This document shows positions 22,878 to 31,564 of a stretch of DNA of 38,994 nucleotides, in pieces. Source of the DNA: Nocardioidaceae bacterium (GTDB lineage Bacteria > Actinomycetota > Actinomycetes > Propionibacteriales > Nocardioidaceae); contig WQZX01000031.1 of assembly GCA_009780515.1 (NCBI GenBank), forward strand, positions 1-38,994, given 5' to 3'. Each line of letters starts with the position of its first letter. Positions within the stretch are counted from its first letter, which is position 1. Below the pieces are notes generated by a model, which saw nothing but the letters and a program-made list of their open reading frames with translations, ran no database searches and was not told the origin of the DNA. A program made the translations under genes and the position numbers.

Positions 22878-22960
22878 GGAGAGTCACTCCGTTTAGCGGA
22901 TGTGCAGAAGTGGAGATATTCTCCGGTTCGGCTACAACGATACGGAGAGTCTCTCCGTTT
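22878..22960. promoter_or_regulatory. Three operator copies, GGAGA-N3-TCTCC
   Basis: Site 1 is GGAGAGTCACTCC (22878-22890, one mismatch in symmetry). Site 2 is GGAGATATTCTCC (22912-22924, symmetric). Site 3 is GGAGAGTCTCTCC (22944-22956), extended to the 17-bp palindrome ACGGAGAGTCTCTCCGT. Sites 1 and 3 share GGAGAGTCnCTCCGTTT (16 of 17 identical). Centre spacing is 34 and 32 bp, about three helical turns. They fill the space between the divergent transporter and TetR genes and are the probable binding sites of that TetR protein. Confidence 0.75.
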
Positions 22961-23005
22961 GGCAAGCGGGATCTCCCGTGCGCCGAGTCACGAGGAGGTA
23001 CGGCG

Positions 23006-23560
23006 ATGCGCGCGGACGCCCAGCGCAACTACGACCGCATCGTCGAGACCGCTCGCGAGGTCTTCCGCGAGAAGGGCTACGACGCCCCGCTCGACGAGAT
23101 CGCGAAGAAGGCCGACGTCGGACCCGGCACCCTCTACCGCCACTTCCCGAGCCGCGACGACCTGATCGACGCCGTCATGAAGGCGTGGGTCGACAGCGTC
23201 ACCGAGGCGACCGACAAGGCCCTCGCGCGCGAGGGCGGCCCGCGTGAGCTGCTGCTCGGCTGGTTCGAGACCTACGTCGGCCTCATCTCGGCCCACAAGG
23301 GCGGGCCGGCCAAGCTCACCGGTGCGATCGGCGACAAGGACTCACCGATCCGCAGCAAGTGCCAGGTCCTGGTGAGCTCCAACCGCCGCGTGCTCGACCG
23401 GCTGCAGGCCGACGGCGTGCTGCGGCCGGACGTCGACGAGGTCCAGCTGTCCCGCCTGGTCGGGGGAGTGGCGACGGTGGCGGATCAGTCCGACCTGCCC
23501 ACCGCCGCCGTACGCCCGCTGCTCGAGGTGCTCGCCGACGGCGTCCTCGTCCGTTCCTGA
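23006..23560 (+). CDS. TetR/AcrR family repressor of the adjacent efflux pump (3)
   Basis: 184-residue regulator. The helix-turn-helix occupies about residues 8-53: NYDRIVETAREVFREKGYDAPLDEIAKKADVGPGTLYRHFPSRDDLIDAV, an almost consensus TetR DNA-binding domain of the AcrR type. The remainder is helical (LLLGWFETYVGLISAHKGGPAKLTGAI). The ATG at 23006 is chosen because GAGGAGGT lies about 7 nt upstream (22992-22999) and the helix-turn-helix begins soon after; an upstream ATG at 22910 would read through the operator region. It is divergently arranged with the efflux gene, the usual layout for a self-regulated drug-responsive repressor. Confidence 0.92.
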   Translation: MRADAQRNYDRIVETAREVFREKGYDAPLDEIAKKADVGPGTLYRHFPSRDDLIDAVMKAWVDSVTEATDKALAREGGPRELLLGWFETYVGLISAHKGGPAKLTGAIGDKDSPIRSKCQVLVSSNRRVLDRLQADGVLRPDVDEVQLSRLVGGVATVADQSDLPTAAVRPLLEVLADGVLVRS

Positions 23561-23572
23561 CCGCCCGCCGGC

Positions 23573-24958
23573 TCAGATGGTCCCGCGGCGGAGCTTCTGC
23601 CAGGTGGCCGAGCCGGCGATGCCGGTCGCGGCCTGGTGCATCTTCTTCTGGTAGGTCACCGTCACGGCCCGCGTCGCGGAGTTGTAGATGCCGGTCACGG
23701 GGAGCTTGCGCAGCGGGAAGACCGCGTTGTACGCCCGCTGCAGCCGGTAGACCGCGAGCCCGGTCGACCCGGTCTTGAGCACCTGGGTCTTGCCTGCGGA
23801 CAGGAACGCGGCCCACGTCCGCGGCCCGATCACGCCGTTGTCGGCGGTCGTGAAGCCGTGGGCGGCCTTCCACTTGTGCATCCCGGCGACGGTCGCCTGG
23901 GTGTAGCGGCCGTCGACCGGCCCGGAGTAGTCGCCACGGGCGTGGAGCATGCACTGCACGGCCTTGACCAGCGCCGGGTGCTGCTTGGTCGCGGTCTGCG
24001 GCGTCAGGTCCGGGTACGTCGTGAAGTCCAGGCTGATCCCGCCGCACGGGCGCTGGGGCGTGGCGTAGTTGCCGCGGCCGAGGTCGAGGAAGTCCTTGTC
24101 GACGTCGATGGTCACGCCGCCGTACGTCTCGTTGTGGCCGCCCTCGTACTGCTTGACGCGCCCGCCCGGCGTCCACCCGGCGTTCGAGATGTACGTCGTC
24201 GAGGTGTTCGCCTCGTTGTCCCAGCGCGCGATCCAGATCCGGTCGGGCAGGACGAAGGCGTTGGGGCGCGTACGGCGGGCGTCGTCGAGCATGACGATGC
24301 CGGAGCCCGCGCTGGAGTAGACGCCGGAGACGTAGCCGAGCAGGTGGAGCTGGCGGTCGTAGGCGCTGAGGAACGCCAGAGCGGACTCGCGGCAGGCGGT
24401 GTTGCCGATGTCGAAGGACTCCAGGTCGTACCACAGCGTGCTGCCCTTGACGATGCCGAGCGCACCGGCGGCCTGGACGGTCTTCTGCGCCTCGGCCTGC
24501 CCCTGGCGTCGGGCTGCGGCGTAGTTCTGCTTCGCGCCCTTGTTCGCGATGATCTTGGGGTCGTCGTTGTAGCGCGGGTAGCGCGGGTTGCAGGAGGCCT
24601 GCGGCCCCATCGTGATCGGCAGCAGCTTCCAGCCCTTGGTCAGCTGCGTCTGGACCCACGAGGGGGTCAGGTTCGGTTGGCTGCGGCAGCCGCGGGAGTT
24701 GCCGGAGATGTAGATCCCGACCGCCAGGTACGGCGAGTGGTTGAGCCACTTGTCCATCGCGGCCTGCGACGGAGCGGTGCACTGGTCGAAGCCGTAGCCC
24801 TCGAAGTTGCCCGGGGTGACCGGGGCGTTGGTCGACGCGGCGGCCAGGGCGATCGGTGGGGTTCCGGTCGCGCGGAGGAGCGGCGCGACGGCCAGGGTGA
24901 GTACGACGGCCAGGCCGGTCAGGCTCGCGCGGAGGACCGGTGAGCGGCGGGCGGACAT
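23573..24958 (-). CDS. Secreted DUF1906 (glycoside-hydrolase-like) protein with peptidoglycan-binding domains
   Basis: 461 residues. A signal peptide (about 1-38, with RRSP near the start) precedes a DUF1906 domain (about 50-310), the Rv2525c-like, GH25-related TIM barrel. Visible pieces are GYGFDQCTAPSQAAMDKW, YLAVGIYISG, GWKLLPITMG, TLWYDLESFD with acidic candidates for catalysis, GYVSGVYSS, and IWIARWDNE. Two peptidoglycan-binding-like repeats follow (about 328-390, ending GVIGPRTWAAFL, and 395-458, ending GIAGSATWQKL). A role in wall binding or remodelling is inferred; glycosidase activity is not shown for the DUF1906 family in general. Shine-Dalgarno CAGGAG lies about 8 nt upstream. It is convergent with the TetR gene, 12 nt apart. 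Confidence 0.85.
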   Translation of the reverse strand: MSARRSPVLRASLTGLAVVLTLAVAPLLRATGTPPIALAAASTNAPVTPGNFEGYGFDQCTAPSQAAMDKWLNHSPYLAVGIYISGNSRGCRSQPNLTPSWVQTQLTKGWKLLPITMGPQASCNPRYPRYNDDPKIIANKGAKQNYAAARRQGQAEAQKTVQAAGALGIVKGSTLWYDLESFDIGNTACRESALAFLSAYDRQLHLLGYVSGVYSSAGSGIVMLDDARRTRPNAFVLPDRIWIARWDNEANTSTTYISNAGWTPGGRVKQYEGGHNETYGGVTIDVDKDFLDLGRGNYATPQRPCGGISLDFTTYPDLTPQTATKQHPALVKAVQCMLHARGDYSGPVDGRYTQATVAGMHKWKAAHGFTTADNGVIGPRTWAAFLSAGKTQVLKTGSTGLAVYRLQRAYNAVFPLRKLPVTGIYNSATRAVTVTYQKKMHQAATGIAGSATWQKLRRGTI

Positions 24959-25015
24959 GTGCGGACTCCTGCGGTTGGGGGAAGCGGCCCGTCACGATAA
25001 CCACAGAAATCACAC

Positions 25016-25055
25016 AAGTAACACCTTGCACAGCGAATTACAACCTTGTAATTCG
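25016..25055. promoter_or_regulatory. AT-rich 22-bp palindrome overlapping the DUF1906 gene promoter
   Basis: CGAATTACAA (25034-25043) and TTGTAATTCG (25046-25055) are perfect inverted arms around CC. Read on the - strand, TTGTAA of the palindrome is followed after 16 nt by TTACTT (25021-25016), a plausible -35/-10 pair for the DUF1906 gene 58 nt further on. A repressor or activator bound there would control that gene. purL begins 137 nt away on the other strand. The arms are strikingly AT-rich for this genome. Confidence 0.6.
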
Positions 25056-25179
25056 ATGATTTCGGGATGTTGTCCCGAGTTGCGCCTTCTCTGCCGAACG
25101 ATCTTCACTCATGGTGCTCTGCCGGGGCCGGAGGACGTGGCCGGTGGCCGGCGATGGGTGGGGTCGGGCGGTGTCCCGA

Positions 25180-25185
25180 TAGGAT
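25180..25185 (+). promoter_or_regulatory. Candidate leaderless -10 box of purL
   Basis: TAGGAT lies 6 nt before GTG 25192; no Shine-Dalgarno sequence intervenes. Confidence 0.5.
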
Positions 25186-25191
25186 CCGGCC

Positions 25192-27471
25192 GTGGCCGAG
25201 ACGTCCGTAGACACCGCCCGACCCACTCTCGACACCGTCGCCGTCGCGGCCGGTGATCCCGACCGGGAGCAGCCCTGGGCCGACCTCGGCCTCAAGGACG
25301 ACGAGTACCAGCGCATCCGCGAGATCCTCGGTCGTCGGCCGACCAGCTCCGAGCTGGCGATGTACTCGGTGATGTGGTCCGAGCACTGCTCCTACAAGTC
25401 CTCCAAGGTCCACCTCAAGCAGTTCGGCGAGCTCGCCCAGGAGACCCCGCGCGGCAGGATGCTGGCGGGCATCGGCGAGAACGCCGGCGTCATCGACGTC
25501 GGCCAGGGCTACGCGGTCACCTTCAAGGTCGAGTCGCACAACCACCCGTCGTACGTCGAGCCGTACCAGGGCGCCGCGACCGGCGTCGGCGGCATCGTCC
25601 GCGACATCCTCGCGATGGGCGCGCGCCCGGTCGCGGTCGTCGACCCGCTGCGCTTCGGCCCGCTGGACGCCGACGACACCCACCGGGTGCTGCCCGGGAT
25701 CGTGGCCGGCGTCGGGGGCTACGGCAACTGCCTCGGCCTGCCCAACGTCGGCGGCGAGGCCGTCTTCGACGAGACCTACGTCGGCAACCCGCTGGTCAAC
25801 GCCGGCTGCATCGGGGTGCTGCGCCACGAGGACCTCCACCTCGCCAAGGCGTCCGGCGCGGGCAACCACGTCATCCTGTACGGCGCCCGCACTGGCGGCG
25901 ACGGCATCGGCGGCGTCTCCGTGCTCGCCTCGGAGACCTTCGACGCCGACGGCCCGGCCAAGCGCCCCAGCGTCCAGGTCGGCGACCCGTTCATGGAGAA
26001 GCTGCTCATCGAGTGCACCCTCGAGCTCTTCAAGGCAGGCGTGGTCGCGGGCATCCAGGACCTCGGCGGCGCCGGGCTGTCGTGCGCGACCTCCGAGCTC
26101 GCCTCCGCCGGCGACGGCGGCATGCGCTGCGAGCTGGACAAGGTGCCGCTGCGCGACTCGACGCTCGCTCCCGAGGAGATCCTCATGAGCGAGAGCCAGG
26201 AGCGGATGATGGCGGTCGTCGAGCCGGCCGACCTCGAGGCCTTCATGGCGGTCTGCGAGAAGTGGGACGTCGAGGCCGTGGTGATCGGCGAGGTCACCGA
26301 GACGGGCCGGCTGGAGATCACCTGGCACGGCGAGGTCGTCGTCGACGTACCTCCCCGCACGGTGGCCCACGACGGGCCGGTCTACAACCGCCCGTTCGCG
26401 CGCCCCGACTGGCAGGACGCCCTGCAGGCCGACGGCGCGGAGACGCTGCCGCGCCCGCAGACCGGCGACGAGCTGCGCGAGACGCTGCTGCGCCTCCTGG
26501 CCAGCCCGAACCTCTGCGACAAGTCCTGGATCACCGACCAGTACGACCGCTACGTCCAGGGCAACACCGTGCTCGCCCAGCCCTCCGACAGCGGGATGGT
26601 CCGCATCGACGAGGAGACCGACCTCGGCGTCGCGATCGCGACCGACTGCAACGGGCGGTTCGCCAAGCTCGACCCGTACGCCGGCGCGCAGCTCGCCCTC
26701 GCCGAGTCCTACCGCAACGTGGCGACGGGCGGCGCGACCCCGCTGGCCGTGTCCGACTGCCTCAACTTCGGCTCGCCCGAGGACCCGGCGGTCATGTGGC
26801 AGTTCGCCGAGGCCTGCCGCGGGCTCAAGGACGGCTGCGCCGAGCTCGGCATCCCGGTCACCGGCGGCAACGTCAGCCTCTACAACCAGACCGGCGAGAC
26901 GCCGATCCTGCCGACGCCGGTCGTCGCGGTGCTCGGCGTCATCGACGACGTCACCTCCCGCACCCCCACCGGCTTCCAGGCCGCCGGCGACCGCATCATG
27001 CTGCTCGGTGAGACCCGCGAGGAGCTCTCCGGCTCGGAGTGGGCGCACGTCGTCCACGGCCACCTCGGCGGCCTGCCGCCGAAGGCCGACCTCGCCGCCG
27101 AGCAGCGGCTGGCACGCGCGCTGGCGGACGCGGCCGGCGTCGTGACCGGCGCCCACGACCTCTCCGACGGCGGCCTGGCCCAGGCGCTCGCCGAGTCCTG
27201 CCTGCGCAACGGCGTCGGCGCGACCGTCGAGCTGCCCGGCGACGACGCGTTCGTCGACCTGTTCTCGGAGTCGGCGGCACGCGCCGTCGTGACGGTGGCC
27301 GCCGAGCGGCTGCCCGAGCTCGAGGAGATCGTCTCCCGCGCGGGCGTCCAGGCCATCACGATCGGCACCACCGGCGGCGACGCCCTCGAGGTCGCCTCCG
27401 CGTTCAGCATCCCGGTGGCCGAGCTGCGCGACGCCTGGACCGCCACCCTCCCGGCGGCGCTCGACGCCTGA
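25192..27471 (+). CDS. purL: FGAM synthase large subunit PurL
   Basis: 759-residue ATP-dependent synthetase subunit of the three-part PurSQL enzyme; converts FGAR to FGAM with ammonia from PurQ. Small-type PurL length is about 740-760, which agrees with separate purS and purQ genes. Features: [11 protein letters not shown] near residue 63, the ATP/substrate loop [70 protein letters not shown], and a second half starting [27 protein letters not shown] with ATNCLNFG-like [12 protein letters not shown] and [10 protein letters not shown]. The GTG start is chosen by homology and the TAGGAT box. It ends 6 nt from the convergent lipoprotein gene. Confidence 0.97.
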   Translation: MAETSVDTARPTLDTVAVAAGDPDREQPWADLGLKDDEYQRIREILGRRPTSSELAMYSVMWSEHCSYKSSKVHLKQFGELAQETPRGRMLAGIGENAGVIDVGQGYAVTFKVESHNHPSYVEPYQGAATGVGGIVRDILAMGARPVAVVDPLRFGPLDADDTHRVLPGIVAGVGGYGNCLGLPNVGGEAVFDETYVGNPLVNAGCIGVLRHEDLHLAKASGAGNHVILYGARTGGDGIGGVSVLASETFDADGPAKRPSVQVGDPFMEKLLIECTLELFKAGVVAGIQDLGGAGLSCATSELASAGDGGMRCELDKVPLRDSTLAPEEILMSESQERMMAVVEPADLEAFMAVCEKWDVEAVVIGEVTETGRLEITWHGEVVVDVPPRTVAHDGPVYNRPFARPDWQDALQADGAETLPRPQTGDELRETLLRLLASPNLCDKSWITDQYDRYVQGNTVLAQPSDSGMVRIDEETDLGVAIATDCNGRFAKLDPYAGAQLALAESYRNVATGGATPLAVSDCLNFGSPEDPAVMWQFAEACRGLKDGCAELGIPVTGGNVSLYNQTGETPILPTPVVAVLGVIDDVTSRTPTGFQAAGDRIMLLGETREELSGSEWAHVVHGHLGGLPPKADLAAEQRLARALADAAGVVTGAHDLSDGGLAQALAESCLRNGVGATVELPGDDAFVDLFSESAARAVVTVAAERLPELEEIVSRAGVQAITIGTTGGDALEVASAFSIPVAELRDAWTATLPAALDA

Positions 27472-27477
27472 CGCAGG

Positions 27478-28512
27478 TCAGCGGGGCTGGTGGAGCCGGA
27501 TCCGCGCGGTCTCGCTGACGGTCTCCGACTTCTTGCCGACGTAGCCGGCCCAGCCCTTGGCCAGGACCATCCGGTACTTCAGGACGACCTTGATCCGCGG
27601 CGCCTTGTCGCGGACGTCGAAGATCAGCGCCGTGTCGGTGTTGCAGGTGCCGGTGTCCTGGTCGGGGCACGTGCCGCTCGCGTCGTTGGACGGGATGAGG
27701 GCGGTCGGACGGTGGTTGCCCATCCGGTACGCCGCCTTGACGGCCTGGGCGGTGTAGATGCCGGCCGACCCGGGGGTCGCCCCGGCCTGGGTGTAGCTCG
27801 TCAGCGCCGTCCGCATCGACATCACCAGCCACTCGTGGCCGGGCTTGGCCCACTTGCCGCCGGCGTACGGGAGCAGGACGGGGCCGGTCAACCGGCAGGT
27901 CTGGCTCGCGCGCGCGATCTCGGACCAGTCGACGGTGCCGGTGCACTTCGAGGCCCGCAGCCTCTTGTGCGAGAGGGCGTAGAGACCCTTCGCCCGGCCC
28001 GCGTCGCGCTTGCCGGTCGTGAGGTCGACCTGCTGGGTGACCCCGTCGAAGCCGACCGCGAGCCGGGGGTGGCTGGAGGACTTGTCGACCAGCACGTAGA
28101 AGGACTCGGTCCCCTCGGCGGGATCGGGCGTCGTGAGCCGGTAGGAGCCCTTGCCCGCTCGGAGGTCGACCGTCGGCAGGGCCGAGGTGCCGGTGTACTG
28201 CAGGTAGGTCTTGGTGGTGCTGTCGTCGTAGCGCCAGGTGATCGGCAGGTAGGTCATGCCGGCCGGTGCCTTGAGAGCGGTGAGGTCGTGGGTGTCGCTC
28301 GCCGGGACGTCGTCGACCGGCTTGCCGGCGTGCACGTCGAGAGTGCCGATCGGGAGCGCGACCGAGGACGTCTTCGCGTGGATGAACTGCTTGGTCTGCC
28401 GGGCCGGAACGACGTCGCCCGCGGAGCTGGTCGTCCCGCCGCCACCGCACGCGGCGAGGGTCGGGAGCAGGCAGGCGAAGGCGGCCGCGAAGGCCGCTCG
28501 GCGAAGACGCAT
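27478..28512 (-). CDS. Predicted lipoprotein of unknown function
   Basis: 344 residues from ATG 28512 (an in-frame GTG at 28518 would add two). The signal peptide has RLRR, a hydrophobic core and a lipobox ending LAAC at about residue 22, followed by GGGGTTSSAGD, so the protein is predicted to be anchored on the outer membrane face. The mature part is beta-rich with no motif I recognise; segments such as TYLPITWRYDD, SFYVLVDKSS and ALIFDVRDKAP suggest folded extracytoplasmic domains. Paired cysteines (CTGTVDWSEIARASQTC and CPDQDTGTC) may be disulfides. It is convergent with purL and divergent from the broken sterol-carrier-family gene, and is an island-specific insert in the purine locus. Confidence 0.7.
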   Translation of the reverse strand: MRLRRAAFAAAFACLLPTLAACGGGGTTSSAGDVVPARQTKQFIHAKTSSVALPIGTLDVHAGKPVDDVPASDTHDLTALKAPAGMTYLPITWRYDDSTTKTYLQYTGTSALPTVDLRAGKGSYRLTTPDPAEGTESFYVLVDKSSSHPRLAVGFDGVTQQVDLTTGKRDAGRAKGLYALSHKRLRASKCTGTVDWSEIARASQTCRLTGPVLLPYAGGKWAKPGHEWLVMSMRTALTSYTQAGATPGSAGIYTAQAVKAAYRMGNHRPTALIPSNDASGTCPDQDTGTCNTDTALIFDVRDKAPRIKVVLKYRMVLAKGWAGYVGKKSETVSETARIRLHQPR

Positions 28513-28574
28513 GGACACATTGTGGCGGACCGGGCCTGAGGGGGTGCAGGCCGTTGGTGCAAAGATCGGTCACT

Positions 28575-28937
28575 GTGCCGGCACGACTGCGACCCGCCCC
28601 CGCTGCCGAGGTGGCGGCGGCGCTCGGCCGGTTCCACGACGGCACCGCCGAGCGGGCCGACCTGCGACTGCTCACCAAGCACTACCTCGCCGTGCTCGAG
28701 GAGCGTGCGCCCGGGCGCTAGGTCGAGGTGCGCGTCCCGCCGTACGCCGCCGTGCAGGTGGTCGAGGGCGTCCGGCACACCCGCGGCACCCCGCCGGCCG
28801 TGATCGAGACGGACGCCGCGACCTGGATCGCCGTCGCCGCGGGCGACCTGACCTGGGCCGAGGCGACGGCCGCGGGCCGTGTGAGCGCGAGCGGCGAGCG
28901 CACCGACCTGGCGTCGTACCTGCCGCTCGGTGGGTGA
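28575..28937 (+). pseudogene. Sterol-carrier-family protein gene interrupted by an amber codon
   Basis: A 121-codon frame from GTG 28575 to TGA 28935-28937 is broken once, by TAG at 28719-28721. Both halves read as one protein in the same frame: RLRPAPAAEVAAALGRF...LLTKHYLAVLEERAPGR, then the stop, then VEVRVPPYAAVQVVEGVRHTRGTPP...GRVSASGERTDLASYLPL. This is the small SCP2-like family encoded before purF in other actinobacteria (Rv0807 as I recall), where the residue at the stop is serine or similar. A GTG at 28728 just after the stop could restart translation. Possibilities: recent nonsense mutation, read-through, re-initiation or sequencing error. Confidence 0.75.
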
Positions 28938-28985
28938 CCGTACGGACCCCGTGACTTCTCGAGGACGACCGAGCACGATGGGTGC

Positions 28986-31397
28986 ATGACCCTCGACGAC
29001 CTCGAGATCGATCGCCTCGACCAGTGGTTCCGCGCCGCCAACTACCTTGCCGTCGGCCAGATCTACCTGCTGGACAACCCCCTCCTCGAGCGTGACCTCG
29101 AGCCGAGCGACATCAAGCCGCGGCTGCTCGGCCACTGGGGCACGACCCCCGGGCTCAACCTCGTCTACGCCCACCTGAACCGGCTGATCCGTGATCGCGA
29201 CGTCGAGGCGATCTTCCTGGCCGGGCCCGGCCACGGCGGGCCCGCCGCGGTCGCGAACGCCTGGCTCGAGGGCACCTACTCCGAGGTCTACCCCGAGGTC
29301 TCCTACGACCGCGAGGGGATGCAGCGGCTGTTCCGCCGGTTCTCCTTCCCCGGCGGCATCCCCAGCCACGTCGCGCCGGAGACCCCCGGCTCGATCCACG
29401 AGGGCGGCGAGCTCGGCTACGTCCTCTCCCACGCGTACGGCGCCGCGCTGGACAACCCCGACCTGCTGGTCGCCGCGGTGGTCGGCGACGGCGAGTTCGA
29501 GACCGGCCCGCTCGCGACGAGCTGGCACGCGAACAAGTTCGTCGACCCCACGACCGACGGCGCGGTGCTGCCGATCCTGCACCTCAACGGCTACAAGATC
29601 GCCAACCCGACGGTGCCGGCGCGGATCCCGCGCGAGGAGCTGCTCAGCCTGCTGCGCGGCTACGGCCACGAGGTCATCGCCGTGGAGGGCGACGACCCGC
29701 GCGACGTGCACCGCCAGCTCGCCGACGCGATGGACCGGGCCCACGACCGGATCCGCGAGATCCAGACCGTGGCGCGCGCCGCCGGCACCTACGAGTGGCA
29801 GCCCTGGCCGATGATCCTGCTGGTCACGCCCAAGGGCTGGACAGGTCCGCGCGAGGTCGACGGGCTCCAGGTCGAGGGCACCTGGCGGGCCCACCAGGTG
29901 CCGCTCGCCGGCACCCGTGAGAACGACGAGCACCGGGCGCAGCTGCAGGAGTGGATGGCGTCGTACGACCCGGGGCGGCTGTTCGACGAGGCGGGCACGC
30001 CGGTCGAGGCGCTGCGCGAGATGGCGCCGGACGGCAACCGGCGGATGAGCGCGAACCCGCACGCCAACGGCGGGCTGCTGCGGGTGCCGCTGCGGCTGCC
30101 GGACTTCCGCAGCCACGCGGTCGAGGTGAGCCGTCCGGGCGGGTCGATCCACGAGGCGACGCGGGTGTTCGGGCAGTACCTCGTCGACGTCGTGCGCGAC
30201 AACCCGGACAGCTTCCGCATCTTCGGCCCCGACGAGACCGCGTCCAACCGGCTCGACGCGGTCTACGAGGTCACCAGCAAGGTCTTCGCCGGCGAGATCC
30301 GCGACGTCGACGAGCACCTCGCCCGGTCGGGCCGCGTCATGGAGATGCTGTCCGAGCACACCTGCCAGGGCTGGACCGAGGGCTACCTGCTGACCGGCCG
30401 CCACGCGGTCTTCAGCTGCTACGAGGCCTTCATCCACATCGTCGACTCGATGCTCAACCAGCACGCCAAGTGGCTGAAGTCGACCGGCGAGATCGGCTGG
30501 CGTGCGCCGATCTCCAGCCTCAACTACCTGCTGACCAGCCACGTGTGGCGCCAGGACCACAACGGCTTCAGTCACCAGGACCCCGGCTTCATCGACCACG
30601 TCGTCAACAAGAAGGCCTCGGTCGTCCGGGTCTACCTGCCGCCGGACACGAACACCCTCCTCTCGGTGATGCAGCACTGCCTGGAGTCGAGGCAGTACGT
30701 CAACGTCGTGGTGTCCGGCAAGCAGCCGAGCTTCGACTGGCTGACCGGCGACGAGGCGGACGTCCACTGCGCCCGCGGCATCGGCATCTGGGACTGGGCG
30801 TCCAACGACGACGGCGATCCCGACGTCGTGATCGCGGCCGCCGGCGACGTACCGACCCTCGAGGCGCTGGCCGCCGTCTCGCTCCTGCGCGAGCACCTGC
30901 CCGACCTCAAGGTGCGCTTCGTCAACGTGGTCGACCTGATGCGGCTCCAGGACGAGACCGAGCACCCGCACGGCCTGACCGACCGCGAGTTCGACGGGAT
31001 CTTCACCAAGGACAGGCCGGTGGTGTTCGCCTACCACGGCTACCCGTGGCTGATCCACCGCCTGGTCTACCGCCGCACCGGCAACGACAACTTCCACGTG
31101 CGCGGATACAAGGAGGAGGGCACGACCACCACGCCCTTCGACATGGTGATGATGAACGACCTCGACCGCTACCACCTGGTCATGGACGTCATCGACCGCG
31201 TGCCGTCGCTCGGCTCGGCCGCCGCGGCCTGTCGCCAGGAGATGGTCGACACCCGTCGCCGCGCCCGGCAGTGGACCCGCGAGCACGGCGAGGACCTGCC
31301 CGAGGTGAGGGACTGGTCGTGGGCCGACCAGAACAGCCCCGGCGAGGGTCGCTCGCCGTCCGTCGACGCCGCCGCGCAGACCTCCGCGGACTTCTAG
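28986..31397 (+). CDS. xfp: Phosphoketolase (xylulose-5-phosphate/fructose-6-phosphate)
   Basis: 803-residue thiamine-diphosphate enzyme that splits xylulose-5-P (and often fructose-6-P) with phosphate into acetyl phosphate and glyceraldehyde-3-P (or erythrose-4-P). Signature 1: [23 protein letters not shown]; signature 2: [19 protein letters not shown], the ThDP/Mg-binding motif G-D-G-x(n)-N with LHLNGYKI. The N-terminus has [21 protein letters not shown] and [11 protein letters not shown]. The pyrimidine domain includes [11 protein letters not shown] and [30 protein letters not shown]. Length is typical (about 790-825). It is convergent with acetate kinase, the next enzyme of the shunt. No clear Shine-Dalgarno; CACGAT 6 nt upstream may be a weak leaderless box. 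Confidence 0.97.
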   Translation: MTLDDLEIDRLDQWFRAANYLAVGQIYLLDNPLLERDLEPSDIKPRLLGHWGTTPGLNLVYAHLNRLIRDRDVEAIFLAGPGHGGPAAVANAWLEGTYSEVYPEVSYDREGMQRLFRRFSFPGGIPSHVAPETPGSIHEGGELGYVLSHAYGAALDNPDLLVAAVVGDGEFETGPLATSWHANKFVDPTTDGAVLPILHLNGYKIANPTVPARIPREELLSLLRGYGHEVIAVEGDDPRDVHRQLADAMDRAHDRIREIQTVARAAGTYEWQPWPMILLVTPKGWTGPREVDGLQVEGTWRAHQVPLAGTRENDEHRAQLQEWMASYDPGRLFDEAGTPVEALREMAPDGNRRMSANPHANGGLLRVPLRLPDFRSHAVEVSRPGGSIHEATRVFGQYLVDVVRDNPDSFRIFGPDETASNRLDAVYEVTSKVFAGEIRDVDEHLARSGRVMEMLSEHTCQGWTEGYLLTGRHAVFSCYEAFIHIVDSMLNQHAKWLKSTGEIGWRAPISSLNYLLTSHVWRQDHNGFSHQDPGFIDHVVNKKASVVRVYLPPDTNTLLSVMQHCLESRQYVNVVVSGKQPSFDWLTGDEADVHCARGIGIWDWASNDDGDPDVVIAAAGDVPTLEALAAVSLLREHLPDLKVRFVNVVDLMRLQDETEHPHGLTDREFDGIFTKDRPVVFAYHGYPWLIHRLVYRRTGNDNFHVRGYKEEGTTTTPFDMVMMNDLDRYHLVMDVIDRVPSLGSAAAACRQEMVDTRRRARQWTREHGEDLPEVRDWSWADQNSPGEGRSPSVDAAAQTSADF

Positions 31398-31428
31398 TCC
31401 GGGGTCGGTGTGGCCGATCGGCTCTAGC

Positions 31429-31465
31429 CGGAATCCGCCCGGCACCAGGTGCCGGGCGGATTCCG
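31429..31465. terminator. Strong bidirectional hairpin between xfp and ackA
   Basis: An 18-bp perfect inverted repeat (31429-31446 and 31448-31465, starting CGGAATCCGCCCGGCACC) with one central base; in RNA the loop would open to 3-5 nt. It serves both convergent genes. It is directly followed by a dispersed-repeat-like element. Confidence 0.85.
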
Positions 31466-31510
31466 CCTCGAGGCATCTCGAGCCGCTGGTCGACCACCGG
31501 ATGTCCTCGT

Positions 31511-31547
31511 TGGTCGAGTAGACCGAGCGAGGCGTATCGAGACCAGC
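31511..31547. repeat. Dispersed palindromic-repeat-like element
   Basis: TGGTCGAGTA at the left and TATCGAGACCA at the right enclose a GAGCGAGGCG core; TGGTC and GACCA are inverted. The TGGTCGAGTA...GAGCGA...TATCGAGACCA form matches an intergenic repeat I recognise as common in Nocardioidaceae and related actinobacteria (from memory, not checked). It lies in the 167-nt gap between xfp and ackA; a partial second copy, CTGGTCGACCACC, is just upstream at about 31485. Confidence 0.55.
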
Positions 31548-31564
31548 TGCGTGGTCGGCGCCCG

